From Saururus chinensis (lineage: Eukaryota > Streptophyta > Magnoliopsida > Piperales > Saururaceae), in the NCBI GenBank assembly GCA_035235625.1, contig CP141149.1, positions 4,588,893 to 4,652,892 of the forward strand: a stretch of DNA of 64,000 nucleotides. The letters are read 5' to 3'. This document shows, in pieces, positions 1-12,626 of the stretch. The translations under genes were made by a program, and so were the position numbers. The notes beneath the pieces are model-generated. The model did no database searches, was not told the DNA's origin, and saw only the letters and a list, made by a program, of their open reading frames with translations. Each line of letters opens with the position of its first letter. Positions within the stretch are counted from its first letter, which is position 1.

Positions 1-1389
1 GAGAAGTAGATAGAAGAACTAAACGTTATGATTAGAGCATTAGCCATAAGAACTATAATGTCCTTTACTTTTCTATACTTTTTTGTGAATTTTTTTCTAT
101 TTTTTTGATCATTTTCTGCTGGAAAATGCGACACTTTGGTGTATTTATATTTGTGTATTTGACCTCAGTATTTAAACCTGTAGAGTCGGGTGTGGGGCTT
201 AGTAGAGGCCGTTGGGCTTCGACATGTCACATATGCTTTCAGCACAAATTTTGGATATATGACGCATAAATAGGAGGTTGGTGCATGATAGGGACATGAA
301 AAGAAAAAAAAAGTATAAAAATATGAAACGACTCGTGGCAGAAAGCCACAATACATTCTATAACTTCCCCAGAACATCCAGAAGAGTGGAGAAGAAATGC
401 AAGAGAGTTTTTGGTCACTTTGTTGTGCCTCCTTCACAAGATTCTGCTACTTCTTGCCAGAATCCACTTCACCTTGCCATCATGAGTCTAGTGGTACTAG
501 CTAAGGCCACTGCCAACATCTCCTCACTCCTCCACGAGCTACCGATCTTTTCCTCAAATTTTCTCACCATCTAAATTTGTTTTTGGGTTGTTGGAGGGCT
601 ATTTTGTCATCGTTTGTTGTCGCCCTCCACCAGATTTAGCTTCGTCCGACCGCCGGGATCCCATAGGTGCTGGCTAGGGCATCTGCCATGCTCTCCTTGC
701 TCCTCCGTGAGCTACTGATATTTTTCCTGATTTCTCACTATGTCAAAATGAATTTGACCATCAAAGTTTTCCTGGTTGTCGTCTAGCCACCTGTCCACTT
801 CCTTCCAGCCGGCCATTGGTTGGTTAAGGCATGTCCACCACCCCAGCCTACCCTGCTGCCTCTGTACTTTTGTTTCCTATTGCACCTGACAGCCATGCCA
901 GCACACCCTCTCCCTCTTTTTGTTCTTTGTATGAGGTGGCATCAGTGTTGGCCAGTGGCCTTCGTCAGGCTAGCCACATAGCCTGGCGATAGCATAATTG
1001 CTGTCCCAACCCGACCACCATGAATGCGATTGCACCGGCTAGAGCCGCCGCCATCACCTACCAGCCCTTCTTGTGCAATTGTCGGGTACTTCCCCAGTTA
1101 TTTTGTTTGTGTTCGTAGAGCAAACTACTTTGTCAAAGGACCATGTTGTTGCGACCATAAACCATTTCTGGTCAGTCGACCTTGGTACAACGACAGCCCT
1201 GTGGCCTTCGTTCCATCTCGAATCGACTATGAGAAAGCCCTTCAACCTTTTACCATGCTAGATGCATAGTCTCTTGCACCAATTGTTTTGGTTGTGGGTG
1301 GCGATTGGCGATGTTGCAGCTTCGATCAGCCACCACCAATGCCCTAGCCTTGTCACCCTTTGTGGGCTTTGAGCTGTGTTGTTACGTCC

Positions 1390-2585
1390 AAACTAAGACT
1401 ATGAAGTAGTCTAGTTTAGATTTTTTTTTACTTGTCAACTATAGTAAACAAGGTCGATCCATATAGAAAGCCTTGTGTGACAGAAAAGTATTACGAAGAG
1501 AATAGAATAGAGAAGAAAAGTGAAATAGATAATAAGAGACAATCAAAGAGAAAGTGCTAAGGCATCGAAAATCCACTTGCAATAAATCTCTAATGTATAC
1601 TTTATTCAAATGATAACTCAATTAAGATCAAATGAAAATTTGTCTCAATCGGAAAATCTATCTTTTAAAGAACTTTGAAATAGAACAATAGTAATTGATT
1701 GTTTACAACGTGAAAGTATTAAGTGTATAATCACAGGGAATTATAAGCATTTGGCGTGCCTTTCGTCAACGCTAAATCAAATAATTATATAGATTATAAA
1801 CTCCTTAAATATGAAACATCAATTTAAAATGATAAAGAACTTACTTGAATTAAAGTATCCATTAAACATCAAGTACAAGCTTCATTCGTAGCCTTAGCTT
1901 GAGAGCTTTAGAAAACCATTACAATAAAACTAAAAACAAAATTACAAAATAAGAGAATAAAATAGGAGAAGAGAGCTCCAAAGAGGAGAGAATGATCCAT
2001 CTATTATGTCCACCCCTCTATTTATAGGAATAGAAGGAGTTGCTTTAAAGAGGAAAGTGAAATCATATCTCTAGATTATATCATGATTAATTGTCTGATT
2101 GGACCCATATATCTTTAGAATTTGGAATTTCTTCCTAAAATAACACTTGTAGCCACGGAAGTCTTCTTTCCATTGCCACCAGAATCGTATTAATCTGAAT
2201 TATACATAAAAAGATATAATCAAAATACTAAGGCTGTGTCAATCTGTCCGAATCAGCTTCTTTCATAATTTAGTTCTATTCGTACAAATCTCAAATCAAA
2301 TGGGTCCACAAGGTTGTGTTCGACCATTCCATGCATGTTTAGACCATTAGGAGCTCATTCTTGACTTTTAAATAGCTTTGGGTAGTTGGGCTTAACTTCC
2401 TCTTCCAGTTGTATCCTGTTGAAGCCTGTTTAGACATGCAAACTCAATTAAGGTCCAACTAACTTATTCAAAACATAAATAGCCCAAATCAATAATGAAT
2501 TAACACAAAATAAGATTGTAATTTGAAAATATTTTATTGAACATTATTTTAGTGCATCAAGCTGCCTCCATCTAGTTCTTCCCCC
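1390..2585. mobile_element. Unclassified ~1.2 kb insertion within solo LTR copy 1
   Basis: Solo LTR copy 2 has no counterpart for this AT-rich stretch; the match to copy 2 stops near 1,390 and resumes near 2,585. On the minus strand it has a TATA-like CTATAAATAGAGGGG (complement of about 2,010-2,030) followed by a pyrimidine-rich leader, which suggests an LTR or a promoter in reverse orientation. No protein is seen, and no target duplication could be fixed. Confidence 0.5.
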
Positions 2586-3289
2586 CTCCCCATTGGCTGT
2601 GTGTGCAAGTGGCCACACATACGATTTAGGGTTTAGACGTCACATTTGCACCTCCTGACCATCGGATGGCTTTGTCACCATTTGAGTTGACCACCAAAGT
2701 CCTCCTCCACCTCTCTTCCATCCTCGAGTGTCGCCCCATGCCCTCCGCCCTTATGTGGGCCCTTATAGATGCCAAATTGATGAAGATGGGTGTTGTCTAT
2801 AGCTAATTTTGATGTCTTAAGATCGGCTAAGTACTTCTCAACAACAGCCCATCATTAATGAGTACAACTCGACTTCCAGTCGCACTTGCCAATTCTTTGG
2901 CACGACCTTTCTCCCTGCCACCTTAGTGTGCCGCCGTGGATCACAGATTTTGCCACGTTGATATGTGTCACCCCCATTTGATCGTGATTGCTTTTGGTGC
3001 TTCTTAAATCTTCAGGACAATAGCTTTCTTAGTTTGGCAATGCTTTTGGCAGCCAACTCTGCCACCGATGCCACCATCATCATTTGCTCGCCATCAAATG
3101 TCATAGATTACAAGGTAGGGGAGCTTTGAATTCGTAATTTTATGATAGTATGCTTTGAATTTGTAGAAGCATGCTAGGATGATTGAGATTTGATGATTGG
3201 ATGTTAAATCATGATATGTTGGCATGATGTTAGAGGAAAAATTATTTCACATTGAAATGCATTTGACATACATGTGAGTTAAATGTTTG

Positions 3290-3615
3290 ATGTATGTGGA
3301 GTATGTGTGCTAGTGATGGCTAGCGAGTATGTTGGTAAGCTTCGTATGTGGAATATGTATGTGATAGTGATGGCTAGCGAGTATGTTGGTAAGTTACGTA
3401 TGTAGATTATGTATGTGCTAGTGGTGGCTAGTGAGTATGTTGGTAAGCTAAGTATGTGGAATATGTATGTGCTAGTGATGGCTAGCGAGTATGTTAGTAA
3501 GTTACGTATGTAGATTATGTATGTGCTAGTGGTGGCGAGCGTGTATGTTGGTAAACTAAGTATGTGGAATATGTATGTGCTAGTGATGGCTAGCGAGTAT
3601 GTTGGTAATCTATGT
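3290..3615 (+). repeat. 54 bp minisatellite, six units, in solo LTR copy 1
   Basis: Six consecutive units of about 54 bp begin near 3,293, 3,345, 3,398, 3,452, 3,505 and 3,560. Each contains GCTAGTG(A/G)TGGC and GAGTATGTTGGTAAG-like cores. Two variants alternate after the first unit (TGGAATATG with GATGGC, TAGATTATG with GGTGGC), so the array has a ~108 bp higher-order period. The matching place in solo LTR copy 2 (about 14,915-15,020) has only two units. Confidence 0.85.
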
Positions 3616-5483
3616 ATGGAAGTATGTGTATGTTATAAGTATGTATGATGGACATACATATGTATGATGGCTATATGTCTGTGTAATGGATGTGTGTGTG
3701 GGGGCAGAAGTATGGGTGATGGACGGTAAGAGGTAATAGAGGGTTTGGTATGGATTTGTTGTAGATGTGTGGTCGTATGATGGAAGATGGAGGATGTAAG
3801 TTTGATAGGAGAGGATTGGATTGGTTTGGACTAGAGCATATGTTGGGGGATTGTCAGACAATATGAATATTGCATAATTGTACAAGCATAACGTACATAT
3901 TGTGAAGTGAATAGTAAGCATAATAAGTGAGGTATAAGTAAGAGGGTGATAACTGCAGTTGGCTTTGAGGAGCTTAGTTTGATGACGTTTGAGTAAGACG
4001 GTTTGGCCATAAGGTGGATGGTCAAGACTGTATGAATATGTATGTATATGTTTGTTGGTGATTTATGATTATGAGATGGATGTGTAAGTAAAGTCTGCTA
4101 CCCTGACAAACTAGGGTTTCGAAATGGGCTCAGCCTCGGATTGATCAGTGGAAGACCTTAAGGTTGAAAGTTTTTATGGCATAATTGTACTGCATAACTT
4201 AATTCAAACTTGAATTATAAGCAAAGCTAATGACAGTTTAGACCCACAGATTTTGATGGATTAAATTTTATGTTTGAGCTAGCCGATAATGAGTTAGATG
4301 AGCATTTCTCATGTCTTGCTATGGTGTTTGTCATGTGTGATGTTGTCTGTGTGCTGTATTTAAGCCCAAATATCTGATGCTCTATTGAGAGCAATTTATG
4401 TTTTTAATTTTGTCTGTGTTGTATTAAATCCATATGTTTGATGCTTTATTGATAGCATTGTATGATTTTTCCCAAGAGTGGCACTATATGATTATGGCCC
4501 AAGAGTGACACTGTATGATTATGTCCTAAGTTGGCACTATGCCAAAGCTTATTAATTGTAATGAGCTTCAGTGGTTGATAGTATGTGTATGACTGTATGA
4601 GTATGTGTAAGTTCTGAGCAAGACTATAAGAGTAAGAATTGGAGTAAGATTGTACAAGTATGATTGTATGAGTATGGTCATACATGTAAGATTGTATGAG
4701 TAAGATCATATAGGTATGTGTAAGTTGTATGAGTAAGTGTATGATTGTACGAGTAAGTTGGTAAGATTCTGAGTATGAGTGAAAGTGTAAGATTGGTTTG
4801 ATGGAATGTACATGACATGATTGTATGCATATGCACATGATTATTATATGCCTACCTGCTTCATGTTTGAGTTCCATTAATGCATCTATAGACTTGTTGA
4901 GTTCACTGTTTAGAACTTCCCTACTAGGTATTTTCCTATTAAGTATGAAAATACTCATTTACCATATTTTTTTCTCTCAGTGGTTGGGAGGTTTTTGTAG
5001 GTTTGTGACGGAGAGCTCTTGAAGATGGACACTTGTTCCCTTGAGTTGATTGATTCCCATTGACTCAATATATCCTTGACTCACTGCAAGTATTACTTTG
5101 TGCCATGATCTGATGTATTGGGTGAGATAAGAATTAAGGTTTTTATGCCTTTTGGATTTGTAATTTAGATTAGACTATAGACTGTTAAGAAACTTGTATT
5201 TAGGGATGTCTAAGAGAGCTTTGTATTTAAAGTCTATGATCATAGCAATTTATTTTATACATTGTTTTCAAGTAGCAACTGAGGAGTGTTTGGTTTGGCC
5301 ATATGATATTTGATCGAATGAGCAAAAATTTATATAGGAAAAATTGATGGTGATGGTTTAAATTATAAATTCCTTTCACATTTTTTGTATTTTGTCATTT
5401 TTCTCAATTTATAGCTGTTATCTTGCAAAAGAAATTTGTGAAATTTAAGAAAATGTGATGAAAATCTCGGGTGCTAAAAGAAC

Positions 5484-6650
5484 TTGAAGTCAATAACAAG
5501 TAACTTCTAATCATCAAGGTGACTTTTATGAAGTCAATTCTCATAGAAATGAAGGAATGGATTAAGAAAGCCCTGAAGTACTTGTATCAAGAATGATATG
5601 CAAGAAGCTCTTCAACACATCCAAGAAGAGTCCAAATTGAGAAAAGCTGGAGTGAATTTCCCTTACCCAGCTTCAATGGATAAGATGCATTGCCTACCCA
5701 AATTTAAGCAACCAAACTTACAAACCAATAATGGTCAAGCTTCTCTAAAAAAACATATTTGCCACTTCAAGCTTTGACCGGAAATACTTTTGGCAATGAT
5801 GTTGTACTGATTAGACTATTTGTCAACACTTTGAAAGAAATTGCATTCGACTGGTATATGACTTCGCGAAAAGAATCAGTACAAATATGGGTAAACTTTG
5901 AGTCTAAATTCTTGTTATTTCTTTGACAACATAGGGGCTAAAGGAGACAATACATGCCTTCATAAAAAGGTGGAGGGCTCTTGCACTAAAGTGCCTAGAT
6001 GGAATAACTCAAAAAAATCTTACTGGAGTATGTCGTTTGAATTTTTGAGTAAAGATTCAATCGAAGAAGGGATCTATAAAGCCAAAAGTTTTTAACAATC
6101 TCATGAAAAGTGCTATTGAGGCAGAGTGATTAGTGTTTGAATAAGAAGTTAAAATGTGGTGAAAAAAAAGAGTATGCTAAGCCAACTAAAAAGAAAGAAG
6201 CACTTTTTTTCAAACTTCTGAAGAGACAACTTATGAGAAGAAAGACAATATGACTGAAGTGAAGAAGAGAACATTAAAAAAAAAAATCAAGAATATTCTT
6301 TTAATGTAAATGAAATTGAAATCCTCTTTCATGAGTTGATGAAGAAAGGGAAGATCAAGTTTCCAAAGTACAAGAGACCAAATGAAGAAAAATAAACAAA
6401 CAATATCTCATTTTGTTTGTTCCATTAGATATTGGGCCATAACATCAAACTATGTTTTGTCTTCAAGTGTCGTCTCTTATTGATGAGGGAGTTATTAAGT
6501 TAACTCGAGAAGAGAAGAATGTTTCTGCAAATTTGGTGTCAATCCAATTTGGGGCTTTTGACCCAATTCCATTGAATGTTCCTTATAAAGAAAGTAGAGG
6601 ATGTGGAGTTTAAATATGCAAAAGTTTCTCTAGAAACTATGAGTCACTTA
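5484..6650 (+). mobile_element. Tat element: gag region (fossil)
   Basis: Degenerate reading frames match the Tat gag capsid region. Around 5,780-5,930 the stretch LIRLFVNTLKEIAFDWY is the usual gag core wording (family form: FVRSLKGNAFDWY). About 6,280-6,420 contains a piece reading NEIEILFHELMKKGKI followed by an ILGH segment, as in the Tat region preceding the protease. The 53 bases at the window's left edge look like the same gag region continued across the first solo LTR. Broken; shown only as a relic. Confidence 0.7.
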
Positions 6651-8560
6651 TCCCTCTTCATATATTACATGACACCTTCATATGGGTGCATCCAGATCTT
6701 TTGAAGGATGAAAATTAGGAGATCATTTAGGAAAAGTCTCGTACACCCAAAATATATGATATCACTAAAACGAGAACGTTGCTTCCCCCACCTAAGTTAC
6801 ATGGTGTAACTAAATCAAGGAATTAAAATAATAAGGAAAAGAAGGCAAAAAAGAAGAGTGGTCTTGCCGGTAGAGTTACTTGAATAAGAGCTAAGAGTTT
6901 CATGTACTTTGGCAGAGTGTATATCACCAAAACCTTGGGAAAATGAGGAGAGGTTAAATGATATGATGGTCCTAATTCTCAAATAGAAAGAAGTAATTGA
7001 AGAATTTTGGGAATGCAATAATGTCATTATAATCTTAGACTTAGAAAGTGAAGATGGTCATTCAAAAGTTGATTATAATCTTGTTATTGTGTTGGATTAT
7101 GAGTCAGATGACTTGATTGAAATCCAACAATATGTTTTAAGTCAAGAGTTGGACATTTAAATAAACAACAATGATCCATGGACAATCTTTGAATATGAGG
7201 AACACTTTCTTCCAAATGGATTGAGGGCTTGGCCAGAAGATGAAGTGATAACTATCCATTGGGAGAATAAAGACACAGAAACCAAAACAGATAAGCCTTA
7301 GCTTGTGCTTGAAACTAAAAGAGAAACTTTTACCTAATGGTTGGAGAGCTTATGCAAAAAAAGAAAAAGAAGATAACTCACAAAGAAAAAAAACTAAGTG
7401 GGAAACAGAAAATATTGAGGGGCTACCACAATCAGAAGAAGGCAACCCTCTAACTCAATCTCTCTTACGTAAAGAGAAAGACGAGGTAATCATCCCAATT
7501 GAAGAAGATGATGAAGAAATAACTCATGAGTGTCATACTTTTAGTCAAAGACTCAAAGCTATAAATGGACTCAGTTGAATCACCAAACCTACTAGAGTCT
7601 ATGACAAAAGACTTTCAAGAAATGAAAATAAGTATTCATCCCTCTTGGATTGGCTCATCTTTAAAGAGAAATCTAAAAGCTTCACAAAAAAAGTATTTTG
7701 AAGCCAAAACACTGGACGTGGCAACTCAGATAAATCCACACTTGCCTCAGCCTCCTAGGATCACTTCTTTTATAAGAAATGACTCATTATCGAAAAAAAT
7801 ATGCAAAATTGAGGTATAAAGGGGCTAAATCTCAGATTAAATCTACTAGAGACCAAGTCGTTGCCCCTAAAACTCAAATCAAAGTACTTAATACTCAATC
7901 TCAAATCTCAAAAGATTGGGTTAAACATATGGGACAAAAAAAATACAAGATAAGATTCTCCAAAGTTTCTCCATGTGCAAATGATGAAAAAATTGTTCCC
8001 AATGGATGGGGAAGTGATTAAGACTCAATAATTTCCTCTTCAAAATAAAAAGACAATGAAGTGGAAGTGCCTAAGGCTCAACCTAAAATCTCATAGGCTC
8101 AAACTTCTAATATGAAAGATTATGATGAACATTGGGTGGAATACATGGGTCAAAAGAAATTTAGGATAAGGCTCCCCAAGGTTCCCTTATGGGCAAGTAA
8201 TGAAAGTATTACCCAACTAGATGGGGAAGTGATGATGAACTAATGATTGCTCCCCTAAAAAAAGGCAATAATGATGAGGAGACATTGATGTGTTACATGA
8301 TTTCTCTTCATCACAAGTTTGCTCCAACAATAAAAAAGAAATACTTGGCTAAAGACTTTTACAACATGACCAAGCTAACTAAGGTGGAAGTTGTTGGTGA
8401 AACTTATGGTAATTCTTCATCTGATTCTAAAGGAAGCATACAGCAAATCCACACACTAAAGAATCAAATCCTGGAACAAGGTCAGGGCAAGATTACTACA
8501 AATATTATTTTGACTATTAGAAGGAAAAAGATAAAGTAAAACAACAAAAAGTTGTACGGT
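6651..8560 (+). mobile_element. Tat element: gag-protease linker (fossil)
   Basis: Lysine- and glutamate-rich degenerate frames fill this stretch, for example around 7,303-7,578 and 8,243-8,539. Tat elements carry a long, poorly conserved charged linker between the gag core and protease, and the recurrent phrases here (a motif ending HMGQKKYKIRF near 7,925, and a similar one near 8,140) suggest internal duplication of about 220 bp. No independent gene is supported. Confidence 0.5.
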
Positions 8561-9640
8561 TTCAAGAGCCAATCAAAAGAAGTTCACCTCTTATAGATAT
8601 AAGTAAGCCCCTAAATTATGAATTGATTGCTCAACTATCAAATATGCCTGTCAGGTTGACAATATATGACTTCCTCTGGTCGTCTCCAGAGATTGGAAAG
8701 ACAATTGTCAATGTACTAATGGAAGCTTAAAAAAATGCACCTCACGTCAATGTATTGAAATTAAAAGAAAGAAATATGTGAAAAGTGTCATGAAGTTAAG
8801 CTTGACAATCTTCAAACAACAATTACATTCTCAAAGGATGATATGCTACTTGAAAACATGAAATATACAAGGCCACTATATCACATGGGGTATATTTGTC
8901 ACGTGGAACTTCATCAAAATCAAACAGACTCAGGTCTAGAATCAAAATTTTCCCAGTTTGCACCTTAAATTACTTAGGAATCCCTAAGAAGAAGCTTACT
9001 CCTACAATGATAAACATTGAGAGATATGATGCAAATTCACAAAAGCCAAGGGAAAGACCAGCCTAAAATGTCAAATTGGGAGTTTGAAGTCTGAAGTGAC
9101 ATGTTATGTGATTAGTAACTAAACTTTCTACAGTCTTTTGTTAGGCCAAACTTGGATACATAAAAACTTGGTGATCCCCTCAACACTTTACCAATGCTTT
9201 AAATACATTGGAGATGATGGAAAAATTCATCGAGTCTTTGCCAAAAAAAAAACTGTTTAAGGGTGTTGAAGCTTACTTTGCCGACTTTGCAATGCATGAA
9301 GATGATTATATTGAGGAGTCTGAGAACTCGAAAGCAATAAATCCTCAAGGAAGCAATGTAAGGTTTGAGAATGCTAAAGGAAAGTACATTGTCCATGTAA
9401 ATGAAAAGTTGTATGGCAAATATGTTGTAAATGATGTAAAGAAAACAACTTCCAAAGATGGTGTATGTCGTGTATGTATCAATAAAAAATTATTTTTGAG
9501 GTGTATTGCATCTTTTTCTGAAACAACAATGCATATGGATCAATCATTTAAAATTTTGAACAAAATATATTTCATCGAACATCCATTCATGATCAACTTT
9601 GAAGAGAGGTATCAGATTCAAAAAATAAAGTTGAATTAAA
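8561..9640 (+). mobile_element. Tat element: protease region (fossil)
   Basis: The region contains the Tat protease landmarks. A helix-like stretch at 8,625-8,730 reads ELIAQLSNMPVRLTIYDFL, and at about 9,130-9,215 the sequence reads SLLLGQTWIH followed by PSTLYQCFKY, the family's LLLGRPWIH...PSTLHQCLKY signature. A frame at 9,208-9,639 continues into the protease-RT spacer. Aspartic protease function in the living family is to cut the polyprotein. This copy is broken. Confidence 0.72.
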
Positions 9641-10119
9641 AAACTATAGTTTGATTTCAAAAGACATTATGAAAAAGATGGGTTACAACTTTGATTCTCT
9701 AGGTGGTCTTAACAAAAGTGTGGGGAGAAAAACCCTATTGCAGCCATCTCTAATGTCAAAATGAAAAATCCTTCATTACATGGCTTAAGATTCAAACCAG
9801 ACATTATTGACTTATCTAAGCCAGATTAAACTAATAATAAATCATGTAAAACTTACAGTTGGGACTCCAATGTAGACACTTGTGATTTTTTTGAATTACT
9901 TGAAATTTTTAATCCTGACACAAAGTCTATAAATATGGCCTCAATAGAATATTTTGAGAACAATGATTCTAATAATGTTGAAAATAATGAAACTAGTGAT
10001 CTTAAAGAATTACCAGAATATGAAGTTGAGGAAAAAGTGAAAATTTTTCATCTTACCGAAGACGAGATAAAGGAAGTAAATTTGAGTACAGACGAGAACA
10101 CCCATTGCCCATCTTCCTA

Positions 10120-10995
10120 GCACTAGTCTTACTACGAAGGAGGTAGAATCTTTGATATGTTTGCTCAAGGAATTTAAAGATGTGTTAGCTTGAAATTACA
10201 CTAAAATGTCAGGACTAAGTTCAAAAGTTGTTGTTCATCATTTGAATATCTGGTTTGAGGTAAAATTTGTCAAACAAGCACAAAGAAGGTTTAATCTTCA
10301 ATATGCAAGAAATTGAAAAAGAAGTACAAAAACTAAAAGAAACTAGATTCATTAGAGGAGAATAACACCTTGATTGGCTCGCCAATATTGTACCAATCAT
10401 AAAAAGGAATGAAAAAATTCATGTGTGCATCAATTTTAGAGACCTAAATGATGCACATCCAAAATATGAATTCCCATTACTAATCACAGAAATCTTGGTT
10501 GATAACATAATTGGTTATGACCATATGTTATTCATATATGGATATTCTGGTTACAATCATATAAAACTAAACCCAGAAGATGAAAAACATACAATATTTA
10601 GGACTCCTTTCAGTATTTATTGTTATATAGTTGTGCCATTTGGTTTAAAGAATACTGGAGCAACATATCAAAGGGCTATGACAAAAATATTCAAAGAACA
10701 TTTTTATAAAAGAGTGGATTGTTATGTTGATGACCTTGCTATCAAAAGAAAACATGCAAGTGATCACATAGTAGACCTTCATGTGGTCTTTAAAATTTTA
10801 AGAAAACACCAAATGAGGATGAATCCTTTCTAATGCTTTTTAAGAGTGTCTTCCAATAAATGCTTAGGATTTATTGTAACCAAAGATGGAATTATGGCAG
10901 ATCCTGCAAAAACAAAAGCAATAATAGGAATGAGGCCTCCAAGTAATTTGCGAGAGTTAAAGGGGCTTCATGGGCGATTAACTTATATAAGAAGA
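10120..10995 (+). mobile_element. Tat element: reverse transcriptase (fossil)
   Basis: The longest readable frame, 10,423-10,833, is Ty3/gypsy RT: CINFRDLNDAHPKYEFPL (fingers), a palm stretch corresponding to GYNQIKMAPEDxxKTTF, VPFGLKNTGATYQRAM, and the catalytic box YVDD at 10,723-10,734. Downstream wording to about 10,990 (GLHGRLTYIRRF) is the RT-RNase H connection. Closest in phrasing to the Tat lineage. Broken outside this frame. Confidence 0.88.
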
Positions 10996-10999
10996 TTTA

Positions 11000-11890
11000 T
11001 TTTAAACTTATATGGAAGATGCTAACCATTCTCTTGATTGATGAAGAAAGGAGTAGACTTTGTTTGGGACAAAGAATGTGATAATGCTTTCAATGAGATA
11101 AAATGTTATCTCACCTGGCCACTAGTCTTAACAACACCCATCAAAGGTTGACCATTCATCCTGTATACAGAGGCTCTTGATCATTCACCTAGTGCAATGC
11201 TTGTGTAGAAAAATGATGAAGGTCGAGAACAAGCCTTGTTTTACTTGAGACGAATAATGGTTGGAGCTGAATATATATACCCCCCCATCGAAAAAGAATG
11301 TCTAGCACTCATATTTGCAGTTGAAAAGCTAAGACATTATCTATTGGGTTAAACTATATTTGTTGTATATCGAGTCAATGCACTCAAAATTTTGATGGCG
11401 AAGGCGGGATCTTTTAATTCCCATTTTGCTAAATGGTCACTTTTGTTGTCACCCTATAATCTCGTTTACATTCCACAAAAAGTAGTAAAAGGTCATGCAT
11501 TAGCATATTTTCTTGCTAAACACCCTTTTGGAGAAAGTTCAAAATTACAAGAGGATTTACCTAATGAAGCTGTCCTTTGTGCAAACTCCATAAAAGTTCA
11601 AGAAAACATATAGCATATATACTTTGATGGTGCATCAAGAACAAATGATTAAGGACAAAATGTATTTGGAGTGGGCATTGTCTTTATCACACCAGAAAAT
11701 CACATGATACTACATAATTTTGTGTTAACACAACCATGCTCAAATAACATGGCTGAATACATGGTTTTGATTATTGGAATGCAATTGGCATAAGAATTAC
11801 AAATAAAATCCATTGATTCCTAATTAGTCATCAATGAGATGCAAGGGGCTTTTAAAGTAAGAAAACCTGAATTTTACCTTATCATTTGAT
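11000..11890 (+). mobile_element. Tat element: RNase H plus second (archaeal-type) RNase H (fossil)
   Basis: From about 11,030 to 11,360 the sequence resembles Ty3/gypsy RNase H, including a segment close to KKGVDFVWDKECDNAF and EKECLALIFAVEKLRHYL. A tether frame follows at 11,392-11,613. From 11,611 a second RNase H begins with YFDGASRTND and continues through NMAEYMVLIIGMQLA to about 11,890. A duplicated RNase H of this kind, between the first RNase H and the integrase, is diagnostic of Tat-lineage elements. Broken. Confidence 0.8.
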
Positions 11891-11999
11891 GATTTTGACA
11901 TACAACATATAATATGGTCAAATAATATTAAATCAGATGCTCTAGTACCACTAGCCACCTCTATGAAAATATTAGAAGGACAAAAAATTAGAGTTTCTA

Positions 12000-12294
12000 T
12001 ATGTAAAAAAAGATTGCTACCCAATGAATTCAAACTACTAAGTGATTGTAGAAACATAGAGCATGTCAATACCATGCAAACTTTATGCAACATTCACCTG
12101 ATTTTTTGTACCCTACAATTGCCTCTTGGCCATTCGAAACATGGGGAATGGACATCATAGATCCTATTACCTCTAGCTCATCTAAAGGTCATAGGTTTAT
12201 ATTCATGACCATTGGCTATTTCTCAAAATGGGTAGAAGCTACACCCCTTCGTGAAATAAAAACCAAAGATGTATTAAAATTCTTGAAAACTAAC
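12000..12294 (+). mobile_element. Tat element: integrase, first part (fossil)
   Basis: The frame at 12,085-12,342 reads ASWPFETWGMDIIDPI, containing the first catalytic aspartate of the DDE integrase core, then GHRFIFMTIGYFSKWVEA and REIKTKDVLKFLKTN. At about 12,294 the integrase stops and unrelated DNA begins. The next integrase residues are found at 18,082, so the family wording continues directly across the insertion. Confidence 0.85.
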
Positions 12295-12626
12295 AATGTA
12301 ATAAAAGTTCTAATTTTAAGATGGAAGAACCTACTTAACTAACAACGTAATAAAAGTTTAGATGGTAAGATACCTATGAGACAAGACAATTTGTGTTTTT
12401 GTTCCACTAAACGATGAACTTTAATGGCTTTTTTTACTAGATTTTGAAATCCTAGAATTGCCATCCATCTTAGATATGGACCTGTCAAGTAATCGGCTTA
12501 TGGGCATAATCCCATCCAACATCGACAATTGCAACATGTTACATAACTTCAATGTCTCCTTCAACCTCCTCTCAGGCCCTGTCTCTTCCCCCGAGCTCAT
12601 CTGCACCCTAGACCACCTTCACCTCC
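12295..12626 (+). pseudogene. Left half of inserted host gene fragment: LRR piece joined to AGC kinase
   Basis: About 12,447-12,626 is one open frame. It begins with leucine-rich-repeat wording, DMDLSSNRLMGIIPSNI then NFNVSFNLLSGPVSS, close to plant LRR receptor proteins. It passes without a stop into ELICTLDHLHL, which aligns with the helix just before the catalytic loop of AGC kinases (family form: EVLLALEYLHALG). The rest of the catalytic loop lies on the far side of solo LTR copy 2, starting at 17,439. The stretch 12,295-12,446 is unexplained and contains a 50 bp tandem duplication (12,288 and 12,338). The fragment interrupts the Tat integrase. Two unrelated domain families joined in frame within a few codons suggest fusion of captured gene pieces; I cannot identify the carrier element. 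Confidence 0.65.

Larger units (their letters stand above)
54..5478 (+). mobile_element. Solo LTR copy 1, long-LTR family, target duplication AGAAC (fossil)
   Basis: This segment is collinear with the solo LTR at 12,627-17,438 from end to end. Shared landmarks are the start (TATAATGTCC here, TGTAAGGTCC there), the shared CCTGTAGAGTCGGG at about 178, a block of GTATG-rich repeats, a 'AAGTCTGCT.CCCTGACAAACT' segment near 4,090 and the end AAAATCTCGGG at 5,460-5,471. AGAAC flanks it on both sides (49-53 and 5,479-5,483), so it is a solo LTR inserted in the Tat gag region rather than the 5' LTR of that element. It is AT-shifted and much more decayed than copy 2, and includes a ~1.2 kb later insert at about 1,390-2,585. 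LTRs of 4-5 kb occur in Tekay/Del and Tat/Ogre elements; the lineage is not decided. Confidence 0.8.

Noticed and set aside
54-5478. Reading this segment as the 5' LTR of the surrounding Tat element
   Set aside because: AGAAC duplications flank it on both sides and gag-like sequence appears to continue from 1-53 to 5,484, which fits an independent solo LTR. A similar LTR sits in the integrase, not at the 3' end.
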